A stretch of 5,089 nucleotides of DNA, taken from contig QOAH01000123.1 of assembly GCA_003978185.1 (NCBI GenBank), forward strand, positions 1 to 5,089. Reading direction: 5' to 3'. Source of the DNA: Candidatus Thioglobus sp. Lineage in GTDB: Bacteria > Pseudomonadota > Gammaproteobacteria > PS1 > Thioglobaceae. The notes beneath the pieces were generated by a model. It did not search any database. It saw nothing but the letters and a program-made list of their open reading frames with translations, and had not been told where the DNA came from. Below are positions 1 to 5,089 of this stretch, piece by piece. Made by a program: the position numbers and the translations under genes. Each line of letters starts with the position of its first letter. Within the stretch, counting starts at the first letter, position 1.

Positions 1-726
1 GCTATGGTGTCTTACATTGATAAGATGCGTAATACGAAATATGATAAGAATGTGATCGAAGCACGTAGTAGTGCGATGAGCAACAACCCAGACCGTGTGG
101 GTAAGACTTATGATGCAATCCTTACTGAAAAACTTTGTACTACTGAACAAACACTATACCGTCGCGGTAACTTTATGGGTACTTGGGATCAGGTGCTGGT
201 TAACTCATTACGTGAAGAGCATGATGCAGATTTCGGTCTATCTGCTGGTGTGCGTTGGGGAACTTCAGTGCTTGCAGGTCATGATGTATCCATGGAAGAC
301 TTAATGACTAATACTTCAATGACTTATGGAGAGACTTATAAGTCCGAAATGACAGGTCAAGCCATTAAAGACATGCTAGAAGGTGTAGCAGAGAACTTAT
401 TCCAAAGAGACCCGTACCTGCAATCAGGTGGTGATATGGTTCGTGTAGGCGGTTTGGATTATACAATCAGTCCTGATGCAGACTACAACCAGCGTATTAG
501 TAATATCCAAGATGATGATGGTACTGCAATTGATATGAATAAGAAATATACTGTTGCCGGTTGGGCGCAAGTAGGCAGTATTGGTAATGGACGTCTGATG
601 TGGGATGTAGCTGCAGATTATCTGCGTAAGCAAAAGCATCTTGATCTTAAGAAAATTAATCATCCAACCATTAAAGGCGTGAAGAATAACCCAGGTATTG
701 AAAATTACAATGGTGATTTAATTTAA
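1..726 (+). CDS. soxB: SoxB, thiosulfohydrolase of the Sox system (C-terminal part, 5' end outside window)
   Basis: This frame is open from base 1 (GCT, then ATG at 4) and stops with TAA at 724-726, giving 241 residues. SoxB proteins are usually around 560-580 residues, so the start and the N-terminal metallophosphatase domain with the dimanganese ligands lie upstream; the ATG at 4 is internal. What is present is the 5'-nucleotidase-type C-terminal substrate-binding domain. Counting from the Met at base 4, recognisable SoxB segments are MGTWDQVLVNSL (58-69), GLSAGVRWGTSV (78-89), MTYGETY (106-112), SGGDMVRVGGLDYTISP (141-157) and YTVAGWAQVG (182-191). By family knowledge SoxB acts in the periplasm, hydrolysing sulfate from the cysteine S-thiosulfonate carried on SoxYZ. 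No other soxXYZA or soxCD gene is in view downstream, and a terminator follows 22 bases after the stop, so soxB is the last gene of its unit. The frame is intact throughout. Confidence 0.95.
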   Translation, partial: AMVSYIDKMRNTKYDKNVIEARSSAMSNNPDRVGKTYDAILTEKLCTTEQTLYRRGNFMGTWDQVLVNSLREEHDADFGLSAGVRWGTSVLAGHDVSMEDLMTNTSMTYGETYKSEMTGQAIKDMLEGVAENLFQRDPYLQSGGDMVRVGGLDYTISPDADYNQRISNIQDDDGTAIDMNKKYTVAGWAQVGSIGNGRLMWDVAADYLRKQKHLDLKKINHPTIKGVKNNPGIENYNGDLI

Positions 727-747
727 ACCATTATTAATAAGACAATC

Positions 748-773
748 AAACCCCGCTAGTCGGGGTTTTTTTT
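748..773 (+). terminator. Intrinsic terminator after soxB
   Basis: The stem is CCCCG (751-755) with CGGGG (761-765) around a 5-nt loop CTAGT. It is followed by an unbroken run of eight T (766-773). Three A (748-750) can pair with the first three T, lengthening the stem to 8 bp. This is a textbook rho-independent terminator placed 22 nt after the soxB stop. It is odd that the next start codon on the same strand (ATG at 774) touches the last T. Confidence 0.9.
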
Positions 774-1895
774 ATGATGAAATTATTTCTAGCTTTATTG
801 ATGTTTATCAGTTCGTTTGCAAATGCAGATGTAGTCAAACCTGCGCTGGTGGAAATTTCAATTATTGAAAATAAAACAGTCGAAATTGAGATTGACCTTA
901 GTCTTGAAGCGGCGATGACGGGGATTGGTACCCAATATAAAAATACCACCGATGCACCCACTTCAGCACAATATGATGAGTTACGTGCACTCGAGCCAAT
1001 AGAATTGCGTCAGCGCTTTAAAGATTTCGAAGCTAAATTTTTAAATAGTCTGCAATTTGGTGTTAATGGCCAGATACAAACACTAATTTTGACTAATTCA
1101 AAGCTTGACATTGTGGGTTATAAAAAACGACCTAGAAAAACCATTCTTACTTACCAAGTAACGCTCAGCGAATGGCCAAAAACATTGTCTTGGAAATATG
1201 GGAAGATCTATGGTGATAGTGCGCTACGTTGGCAAGTATATAAAAAGGATGAATACAATTGGAGTCAGTGGCAATGGTTGCGTAGTGGTAAACCTAGTGG
1301 CGTGATTGATATCAATCATCCGGAACCACTAAGTACAGCTCAGCGTTTCTATCAATTTATTGGTATTGGATTCGATCACGTGGTCCCTTTGGGCTGGGAT
1401 CATATTTTATTTATTGTCGGCATGGCGCTTTCATCACTGTTATGGCGTAAGTTGTTATTATTGGTCACTACTTTTACATTGGCACACACGCTGACATTGG
1501 GCTTGGCAATGTATGGTGTGGTGGAAGTCTCGGCGAGAATTGTTGAGCCACTCATTGCTTTTTCCATTGCCTATGTAGCGATTGAGAATTTAATGACCCA
1601 TCAATCCATCATTCGTAAAAGCGTGATTGTATTCTTATTTGGTTTGATTCACGGCCTAGGTTTTGCCACCATGCTTAAAGAATTTGAGATGGCACCCGAA
1701 TCCTTTGTAACCACGTTAATTGGTTTTAATGTCGGTGTAGAATTGGCGCAAATCGTGATTGTACTTGGTGTGGTAATTGTATTGTTATCGCTCAAAAAAC
1801 TAAAATTGAATTATCGGAAATTAGCCGTTATTCCCACCTCAATACTAATTGCATTGATTGGATTTTGGTGGGGTGTGGAAAGATTAATAAGTTAA
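774..1895 (+). CDS. HupE/UreJ-family membrane protein with signal peptide and periplasmic N-terminal domain
   Basis: The 373-residue product begins with a likely signal peptide (about 1-18, ending SFANA before Asp19). A soluble, probably periplasmic region follows to about 190, then a hydrophobic half with about six membrane segments (roughly 204-222, 226-247, 256-272, 281-299, 313-338, 350-368). The membrane half carries the family's charged and histidine signatures: GFDHVVPLGWDHILFI (199-214, with H202, D209, H210), TLAHTLTLG (235-243, H238), EPLIAFSIAYVAIENL (258-273), GLIHGLGFA (290-298, H293) and GFNVGVELAQ (317-326, E323). This matches the longer HupE/UreJ subgroup, which has an added N-terminal domain. 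Classical HupE and UreJ are nickel permeases of hydrogenase and urease loci; the substrate of this long type is not established, and no hydrogenase or urease gene is visible. Start at 774 or 777 (ATGATG): both keep the signal peptide. No good Shine-Dalgarno is seen, and the only G-rich stretch, 762-765, lies in the terminator stem. Confidence 0.85.
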   Translation: MMKLFLALLMFISSFANADVVKPALVEISIIENKTVEIEIDLSLEAAMTGIGTQYKNTTDAPTSAQYDELRALEPIELRQRFKDFEAKFLNSLQFGVNGQIQTLILTNSKLDIVGYKKRPRKTILTYQVTLSEWPKTLSWKYGKIYGDSALRWQVYKKDEYNWSQWQWLRSGKPSGVIDINHPEPLSTAQRFYQFIGIGFDHVVPLGWDHILFIVGMALSSLLWRKLLLLVTTFTLAHTLTLGLAMYGVVEVSARIVEPLIAFSIAYVAIENLMTHQSIIRKSVIVFLFGLIHGLGFATMLKEFEMAPESFVTTLIGFNVGVELAQIVIVLGVVIVLLSLKKLKLNYRKLAVIPTSILIALIGFWWGVERLIS

Positions 1896-1923
1896 CTGAC
1901 AATTACAAGTATTTTTTCTTTTC

Positions 1924-2042
1924 GCAAGCCAAATTTTAAAAATATGCAAGGCGTGTAGCAAGTCTACACAACTAAATATTTTTTAGAATTTAACGCGGTT
2001 GAAAAGGAAAAAGACGCCTTAATTTAGATGATTTTGGCTTGC
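1924..2042. repeat. Nested inverted repeats in the convergent gap, right arm inside the 3' end of kdsD
   Basis: A perfect 10-bp inverted repeat, GCAAGCCAAA (1924-1933) and TTTGGCTTGC (2033-2042), encloses further arms: AAGGCGT (1948-1954) with ACGCCTT (2014-2020), an imperfect A/T-rich pair (about 1931-1945 with 1976-1991), and a central perfect hairpin GTGTAG (1953-1958), loop CAAGT, CTACAC (1964-1969). Some pairs share bases, so not all can form at once. The layout resembles REP- or MITE-like dispersed intergenic palindromes, but only one copy is in this window, so repeat status cannot be shown. The right outer arm lies in kdsD codons that look native (the ending LMQAKII fits the family), which argues against a clean insertion. 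Confidence 0.45.
1931..1991. terminator. Probable bidirectional terminator between hupE/ureJ-like gene and kdsD
   Basis: The central 6-bp hairpin (1953-1969) is flanked on the right by ATATTTTTT (1976-1984). On the left is a run of A (1938-1942, in AAATTTTAAAAATAT) that reads as T on the other strand. Each strand therefore has a hairpin followed after several bases by a T-rich run, as expected for a shared terminator between convergent genes. Neither T-run directly follows the short stem; pairing of the A/T-rich arms would bring them into a longer hairpin. This is weaker than the terminator after soxB. Confidence 0.5.
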
Positions 2043-2989
2043 ATTAAGGTGTGTGTATTAATTGCCCCAACCACTCGATTATCATCATCAACAACTGGCA
2101 GTGAGTTGAGATTGAACTCATCCATCATTTGAACCGCAGCCATGGCAGGCTTGTCTGCCGAGATTGATTTGCAATTAGCCGTCATGACATCACCAATCGT
2201 GAGTGATTGAATATCACTATGAGCCTCCAATACGCGTCTCAAATCGCCATCAGTAAAAATACCTAATAGAACGTCATTGTCAGTAATTAGCACCATTCCG
2301 AGTTTTTTCTGACTCATTACCAGTAGTGCGTCCAGTAGCTTGGTGTCAGCACTTGCCGTTGGAATGTCATCATCCATCTTCATAATATTTTTAACAAAAG
2401 TTAGTAGGCGTCTACCCAATGCACCAGATGGGTGAGATCTAGCAAAATCATCCGGACTAAAGCCTTTATCGGTTAGCAGGCTTACTGCGAGTGCATCACC
2501 CATTGCAAGCGCTACTGTGGTGCTTGAGGTGGGTGCCAAATTATGCGGACAAGCTTCTTTTTCAACACCTACATCAAGGTGCACGTTACAAACACCACCA
2601 ATCGAAGAATTAGCGTTACCCGTCATACCAATAATTGGTACGTCAAGGCGCTGAATCACAGGCACCAAAGTCATAATTTCGTCCGATTCGCCAGAGTAAG
2701 AAATACAAATCACCACATCGCCTTCAGTGATCATACCCAAGTCACCATGGCCAGCTTCACCTGGATGTACCGCAAAAGCGGGTGTTCCCGTTGAGGCAAA
2801 GGTTGCTGCAATTTTGTTACCAATATGGCCAGACTTGCCCATACCAATTAAAACCACTTTACCTGTACAGTTTTGAATCAATTGACAAGCATCAACAAAA
2901 CTTTGATCAAGTTTATTGGCTAACTGAGTAACGGCTTTCGCTTCAGTAAGGATGACTTCTTTGGCAGATTGTAGCAATGAGTTAGACAT
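2024..2989 (-). CDS. kdsD: Arabinose-5-phosphate isomerase KdsD (KpsF/GutQ family, SIS + two CBS domains)
   Basis: The 321-residue product interconverts D-ribulose 5-phosphate and D-arabinose 5-phosphate, the first step towards Kdo for lipopolysaccharide, in the cytoplasm. A SIS sugar-isomerase domain covers about 40-175, with VVLIGMGKSGHIGNKIAATF (45-64), HPGEAGHGDLGM (75-86), SYSGESDEI (97-105) and ACPHNLAPTSST (146-157). Two CBS domains follow (about 203-258 and 268-321), with GIFTDGDLRR (243-252) in the first. The four catalytic residues known in E. coli KdsD (K59, E111, E152, H193) align at a constant offset of seven to K52, E104, E145 and H186, so the enzyme should be active. The start ATG (2989-2987) overlaps the end of the upstream transporter gene by 8 bp; a GGAG lies 11 nt upstream (3004-3001), inside that gene. 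Translational coupling is likely. The gene is not beside kdsC or lpt genes, its common neighbours. KpsF or GutQ paralogue roles cannot be fully excluded. Confidence 0.93.
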   Translation of the reverse strand: MSNSLLQSAKEVILTEAKAVTQLANKLDQSFVDACQLIQNCTGKVVLIGMGKSGHIGNKIAATFASTGTPAFAVHPGEAGHGDLGMITEGDVVICISYSGESDEIMTLVPVIQRLDVPIIGMTGNANSSIGGVCNVHLDVGVEKEACPHNLAPTSSTTVALAMGDALAVSLLTDKGFSPDDFARSHPSGALGRRLLTFVKNIMKMDDDIPTASADTKLLDALLVMSQKKLGMVLITDNDVLLGIFTDGDLRRVLEAHSDIQSLTIGDVMTANCKSISADKPAMAAVQMMDEFNLNSLPVVDDDNRVVGAINTHTLMQAKII

Positions 2990-4205
2990 GATCTAAGCAT
3001 CTCCATTTATTTGGTATGCATTTTAAATCAGCTAGGCTAGCCATTGTAGCTGTATAAAGATTAGCCTCATCTTCGTACACAAGTTGATAGTAGCGGATTT
3101 TCATCGTGAGAGCTGATCCAAATACGATAGAGCCGAGAACAATTAACGAGCCTAATGACAGTGTAGACACACCGGTCACCCCTTGTCCGATCGTGCAACC
3201 CATACCAAGTACACCACCTATTCCCATTAATAATCCACTGATAATATGATTGATGAAATCGCTAATTGAACTAAACCATTCCAAGCGAAATGATTGGTTT
3301 AATATAGCATAAAAGAATGAGCCCACTAGTACTCCTAAACCAGCAATGAGTGCAAATGTAATATAAGCTGAGTCAAATGTAGAGCTCACTAATGCAGAAA
3401 AATGTCCAGAAGGTGCGACAAAGGTTAGAGATTGTGCGCCCAAAGCATAAGGTTTTGCATCCATCATTTCTGCCTCTTCCAGTAATTCTTGCCCCATAGG
3501 GCCAGATGAAATGTACCAGGCAATCGCTACACAAATACCGACAGTTAGGCCTGCGAGGATATTGTGCTTATCTTTTCTAAATTCCTCTGTTCTGAATAAG
3601 TATAAAAGTGCGGCGATTGAAATAACAAATCCAAGAATTAATTTTGTATTCAGTGCATCTGTCTGAATGATATGTGCGGTGAGCGCTCCCAGGTCTTGGC
3701 TATTGATATCGTATTCTGTTAAATCAACATCTAATACGCTTGTCCATTGTAAAAAGAAAGTGTACATAAAATCGGTAAACATCATTAAGTAAGCGCCAAA
3801 TGCCATCATTGCAAAAATGATGACTGATTTTAGATTACCAGCACCAATTCTGACTAAAGTTTTGTTACCACAACCTGAGCCTATCGTCATGCCAATACCA
3901 AAGATTAATCCCCCAATAAGGTATCTTAGCCAAGCAAATGTAGGTGTGTTATAAGGCGGACTAGCTGTGTCATTGCTTTGAGTTAATGACGAATCGATTA
4001 ACTCGGTGTAAGTAAGTAATGTAACTAAAAATAATGCAGAAACTGCAGCTAACATCCATGACTTAAATCTGGCAGTAGAGCCCATATTCACCCAATCGGA
4101 TACAGCCCCCATCGTGCAAAAATCGGTTTTACTGACGACCCAACCCATAATAAATGTTGTTGCAAAGATCAACATCAACATGTTTTGATAAAGTTCAAGT
4201 TCCAT
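2982..4205 (-). CDS. YeeE/YedE-family sulfur-compound transporter (TsuA/SoxT-like)
   Basis: This is a 407-residue polytopic inner-membrane protein with about nine hydrophobic segments (roughly 8-24, 49-66, 91-111, 126-145, 186-204, 215-232, 283-303, 316-337, 349-367). Three cysteine motifs define the family: KTDFCTMGAVSDW (26-38, C30), GSGCGNKTLVRIGAGNLKS (109-127, C112) and GMGCTIGQGVTGVSTLSLGS (334-353, C337). In structurally studied YeeE/TsuA proteins three such cysteines line the thiosulfate path; members found in sox clusters are called SoxT. Closeness to soxB supports thiosulfate or another reduced sulfur species as substrate, but direction and exact cargo are inferred. The start ATG (4205-4203) is chosen because AAGGGGGAG (4216-4208) sits just upstream. 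The C-terminus has an extra cysteine pair, CIPNKWRC (396-403), near the very end. The stop overlaps the kdsD start by 8 bp, so both genes are probably co-transcribed. Confidence 0.88.
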   Translation of the reverse strand: MELELYQNMLMLIFATTFIMGWVVSKTDFCTMGAVSDWVNMGSTARFKSWMLAAVSALFLVTLLTYTELIDSSLTQSNDTASPPYNTPTFAWLRYLIGGLIFGIGMTIGSGCGNKTLVRIGAGNLKSVIIFAMMAFGAYLMMFTDFMYTFFLQWTSVLDVDLTEYDINSQDLGALTAHIIQTDALNTKLILGFVISIAALLYLFRTEEFRKDKHNILAGLTVGICVAIAWYISSGPMGQELLEEAEMMDAKPYALGAQSLTFVAPSGHFSALVSSTFDSAYITFALIAGLGVLVGSFFYAILNQSFRLEWFSSISDFINHIISGLLMGIGGVLGMGCTIGQGVTGVSTLSLGSLIVLGSIVFGSALTMKIRYYQLVYEDEANLYTATMASLADLKCIPNKWRCLDHV

Positions 4206-4207
4206 AT

Positions 4208-4216
4208 CTCCCCCTT
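4208..4216 (-). promoter_or_regulatory. Strong Shine-Dalgarno for the YeeE/YedE gene
   Basis: Read on the - strand this is AAGGGGGAG, followed by AT and the ATG at 4205. Its purine richness and close position fix the start of the transporter gene and suggest efficient translation. Confidence 0.7.
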
Positions 4217-4218
4217 AG

Positions 4219-4247
4219 TTAACAAAGACTCGGGCTAATTATAAGAT
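4219..4247 (+). promoter_or_regulatory. Candidate sigma-70 promoter for the phosphatase gene
   Basis: TTAACA (4219-4224) matches the -35 consensus at 5 of 6 bases. Downstream lie TATAAG (4240-4245, 15-bp spacer, 5 of 6) and the overlapping TAAGAT (4242-4247, 17-bp spacer, 4 of 6). Transcription would start near 4253, about 36 nt before the start codon. It overlaps the -10 of the divergent unit, so the two promoters may interfere with or be co-regulated with each other. Confidence 0.35.
4238..4243 (-). promoter_or_regulatory. Candidate -10 box for the YeeE/YedE-kdsD unit
   Basis: On the - strand bases 4243 to 4238 read TATAAT, a perfect -10 hexamer, about 33 nt upstream of the transporter start. 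Transcription would begin near 4231, giving a leader of about 25 nt that still contains the Shine-Dalgarno. No good -35 hexamer is seen at 16-18 bp, so an activator or another nearby box may be involved. Confidence 0.35.
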
Positions 4248-4274
4248 ATGTCATCAATGTCTGCTGATTATAAT

Positions 4275-4280
4275 AAGGAG
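4275..4280 (+). promoter_or_regulatory. Shine-Dalgarno that decides the phosphatase start
   Basis: AAGGAG ends 8 nt before the ATG at 4289 but 20 nt before the alternative in-frame ATG at 4301. The first ATG is therefore preferred even though many family members begin nearer the second. Confidence 0.75.
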
Positions 4281-4288
4281 TTTTAATA

Positions 4289-4771
4289 ATGAATTTCATT
4301 ATGTCAAAATACAAAATTTTATTTGTATGTATGGGTAATATTTGTCGCTCACCAACAGCCGAAGGAACTTTCAGATCACAAGTAGAAAAGCATGGTGCTG
4401 GGGATTTGTTCGAAATTGATTCTGCCGGCACACACGCCTATCATATTAATGAGCAGCCAGATTCTCGTTCGCAATTATCAGCGAGTAAGTTTGGCGTCGA
4501 TTTGTCTGACCAGCGTGGGCGGCAGGTACACGAGTCTGATTTCTATCATTACGATTATATTTTTGCCATGGATGCATCAAACCTGGCTGATCTTCAGATT
4601 ATTTGCCCAGAGGAGTATCAGCATAAGCTTTCTCTGATGTTAGATAATATCCCTAAAAATAATGGGAAAAGCGTACCCGACCCTTATTTTGAAGGACGCT
4701 TTGACGACGTCTTTGAAATGCTCAATCGTGCCAGTGGATTTTTACTTGAAACCCTGTTAAAAAAAGTCTAA
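4289..4771 (+). CDS. Low-molecular-weight protein tyrosine phosphatase
   Basis: The 160-residue cytoplasmic protein is full length for the low-molecular-weight phosphatase family. The P-loop KILFVCMGNICRSPTAEG (9-26) contains the CX5R catalytic motif, with nucleophile C14, the second cysteine C19 and phosphate-binding R20, followed by S21. The general-acid loop VPDPYFEG (129-136) supplies D131. IDSAGTHAYHINEQPDSRS (43-61) is also typical. It would dephosphorylate protein tyrosines (in some bacteria arsenate reduction or polysaccharide-export control), but no tyrosine kinase, exopolysaccharide or ars gene is visible, so the substrate is unknown. It is divergent from the YeeE/YedE gene. After its stop there is no terminator: the -35 box of the rpsL promoter begins 7 nt later, so some transcripts may run on into the str operon. 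Confidence 0.93.
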   Translation: MNFIMSKYKILFVCMGNICRSPTAEGTFRSQVEKHGAGDLFEIDSAGTHAYHINEQPDSRSQLSASKFGVDLSDQRGRQVHESDFYHYDYIFAMDASNLADLQIICPEEYQHKLSLMLDNIPKNNGKSVPDPYFEGRFDDVFEMLNRASGFLLETLLKKV

Positions 4772-4777
4772 ATCATG

Positions 4778-4807
4778 TTGACATAGGCATGCCTTCCACA
4801 GTATAAT
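4778..4807 (+). promoter_or_regulatory. Consensus sigma-70 promoter of rpsL (str operon)
   Basis: TTGACA (4778-4783) and TATAAT (4802-4807) both match the consensus at all six bases, with an 18-bp spacer. Transcription should begin near 4814. Such strength fits a ribosomal protein operon. The start codon of rpsL lies about 75 nt downstream. Confidence 0.88.
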
Positions 4808-4813
4808 TCACTC

Positions 4814-4887
4814 CTTTATTGCCCCCGGAAAAACAGAGGGCGATTAAACTTTAAATAATTTAAAAGAATTTCGGAGAAATTGTATTT
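4814..4887 (+). other. rpsL 5' leader with small hairpin and AT-rich palindrome
   Basis: The predicted leader contains a weak hairpin, GCCC (4821-4824) with GGGC (4838-4841). It then has an AT palindrome TTTAAAT-A-ATTTAAA (4850-4864) and the Shine-Dalgarno GGAG (4873-4876), 11 nt before the ATG. The AT palindrome would fold weakly; it may serve as an unstructured, S1-friendly translation enhancer, or have no role. I recognise no known leader motif for S12 or S7 autoregulation here. Confidence 0.35.
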
Positions 4888-5089
4888 ATGTCAACAGTTA
4901 ACCAATTGGTACGTAATCCACGTAAGAAAAAGGTTGTTAAAAGTGGTGTGCCAGCACTAGACAGCTGCCCACAAAAACGTGGCGTTTGTACTCGTGTATA
5001 TACAACCACACCTAAAAAGCCTAACTCAGCATTACGTAAAGTTGCTCGTGTCAGACTAACAAACGCAGCTGAAGTAACTACCTATATTG
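4888..5089 (+). CDS. rpsL: 30S ribosomal protein S12 (N-terminal 67 residues, runs off right edge)
   Basis: The frame from ATG 4888 stays open to the window end. It encodes 67 residues of a protein normally about 124 long, so it is truncated only by the window. It closely matches S12: [11 protein letters not shown] (5-15), the near-invariant [20 protein letters not shown] (28-47) and [12 protein letters not shown] (48-59). S12 is part of the decoding centre of the small subunit. The lysine at the classic streptomycin position (K43 counting Met) is present, so the wild-type sensitive state is expected at that site; the second hot spot near residue 88 lies outside. rpsL usually leads rpsG, fusA and tuf. 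Here it has its own strong promoter, preceded by a phosphatase gene and not by rpoC. Confidence 0.97.
   Translation, partial: MSTVNQLVRNPRKKKVVKSGVPALDSCPQKRGVCTRVYTTTPKKPNSALRKVARVRLTNAAEVTTYI

Noticed and set aside
1..726. Treating the ATG at 4 as the true start of a short 240-residue protein
   Set aside because: The frame is open upstream to the window edge and the sequence aligns to the C-terminal domain of a much longer SoxB, so it is an internal methionine.
698..727. Promoter for the HupE/UreJ-like gene in the soxB tail: TTGAAA (698-703) with TTTAAA (722-727) or TTTAAT (717-722)
   Set aside because: The better -10 gives a 13-bp spacer, which is too short. The one with an 18-bp spacer matches only 4 of 6 bases. 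In AT-rich sequence this is not enough to call.
424..961. Open frames on the - strand within soxB (424-663) and across the terminator into the HupE/UreJ-like gene (746-961)
   Set aside because: They are antisense to genes with clear family motifs, have no recognisable domain or ribosome binding site, and one would cross a strong terminator hairpin.
1924..2042. Calling the nested palindrome a MITE with terminal inverted repeats
   Set aside because: There is no target-site duplication, only one copy is visible, and the right arm is in kdsD codons whose product ends in the usual family way.
2543..2794. Open frame on + within kdsD
   Set aside because: It is antisense to the SIS domain with its catalytic residues, and its composition looks like a shadow of the true gene.
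4269..4274. Perfect TATAAT on + just before the phosphatase ribosome binding site
   Set aside because: There is no -35 at a suitable distance, and the start would fall at about 4281, removing the AAGGAG that the gene clearly has.
4219..4637. Open frames on - (4219-4431) and + (4392-4637) overlapping the phosphatase
   Set aside because: The phosphatase frame carries the full catalytic P-loop and acid loop plus a good ribosome binding site; the others have no family features.

Overview
The window looks like a chromosomal piece from an AT-leaning, Gram-negative, sulfur-oxidising proteobacterium. SoxB points to thiosulfate oxidation by the periplasmic Sox system. KdsD (arabinose-5-phosphate isomerase, Kdo/LPS synthesis) points to a Gram-negative envelope, and the S12 sequence is proteobacterial in style. 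A gammaproteobacterial sulfur oxidiser of the SUP05/Thioglobus or Thiomicrospira kind would fit, but that placement rests on general resemblance and not on a search.

Layout, left to right. (1) The 3' part of soxB on + (bases 1-726, open at the left edge) ends in a strong intrinsic terminator. (2) A HupE/UreJ-family membrane protein gene on + (774-1895) begins directly at the end of that terminator's T-tract. (3) A 128-bp convergent gap holds nested inverted repeats and probably works as a bidirectional terminator. (4) On the - strand, a YeeE/YedE (TsuA/SoxT-like) sulfur-compound transporter gene (4205 to 2982) is followed by kdsD (2989 to 2024). The two overlap by 8 bp and so form a transcription unit. 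(5) An 83-bp divergent promoter region lies before a low-molecular-weight protein tyrosine phosphatase gene on + (4289-4771). (6) Seven bases past its stop codon begins a sigma-70 promoter with both hexamers at consensus (TTGACA-N18-TATAAT), then a leader of about 75 nt and the start of rpsL (4888 to the right edge), normally the first gene of the str operon.

How the genes may work together (inference). SoxB hydrolyses the sulfate group from SoxYZ-bound thiosulfate in the periplasm. A YeeE/YedE transporter with the three cysteines typical of thiosulfate carriers lies 2.3 kb away and could move thiosulfate or a reduced sulfur product across the inner membrane. The HupE/UreJ protein may be a metal permease; SoxB is a dimanganese enzyme, so a cofactor link is possible but unproven. 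KdsD, the phosphatase and S12 are housekeeping genes, although co-translation of KdsD with a sulfur transporter is unusual. I see no mobile element, CRISPR array, tRNA or rRNA. No gene in the window is clearly a new system; the most unusual parts are the arrangement and the nested palindrome.
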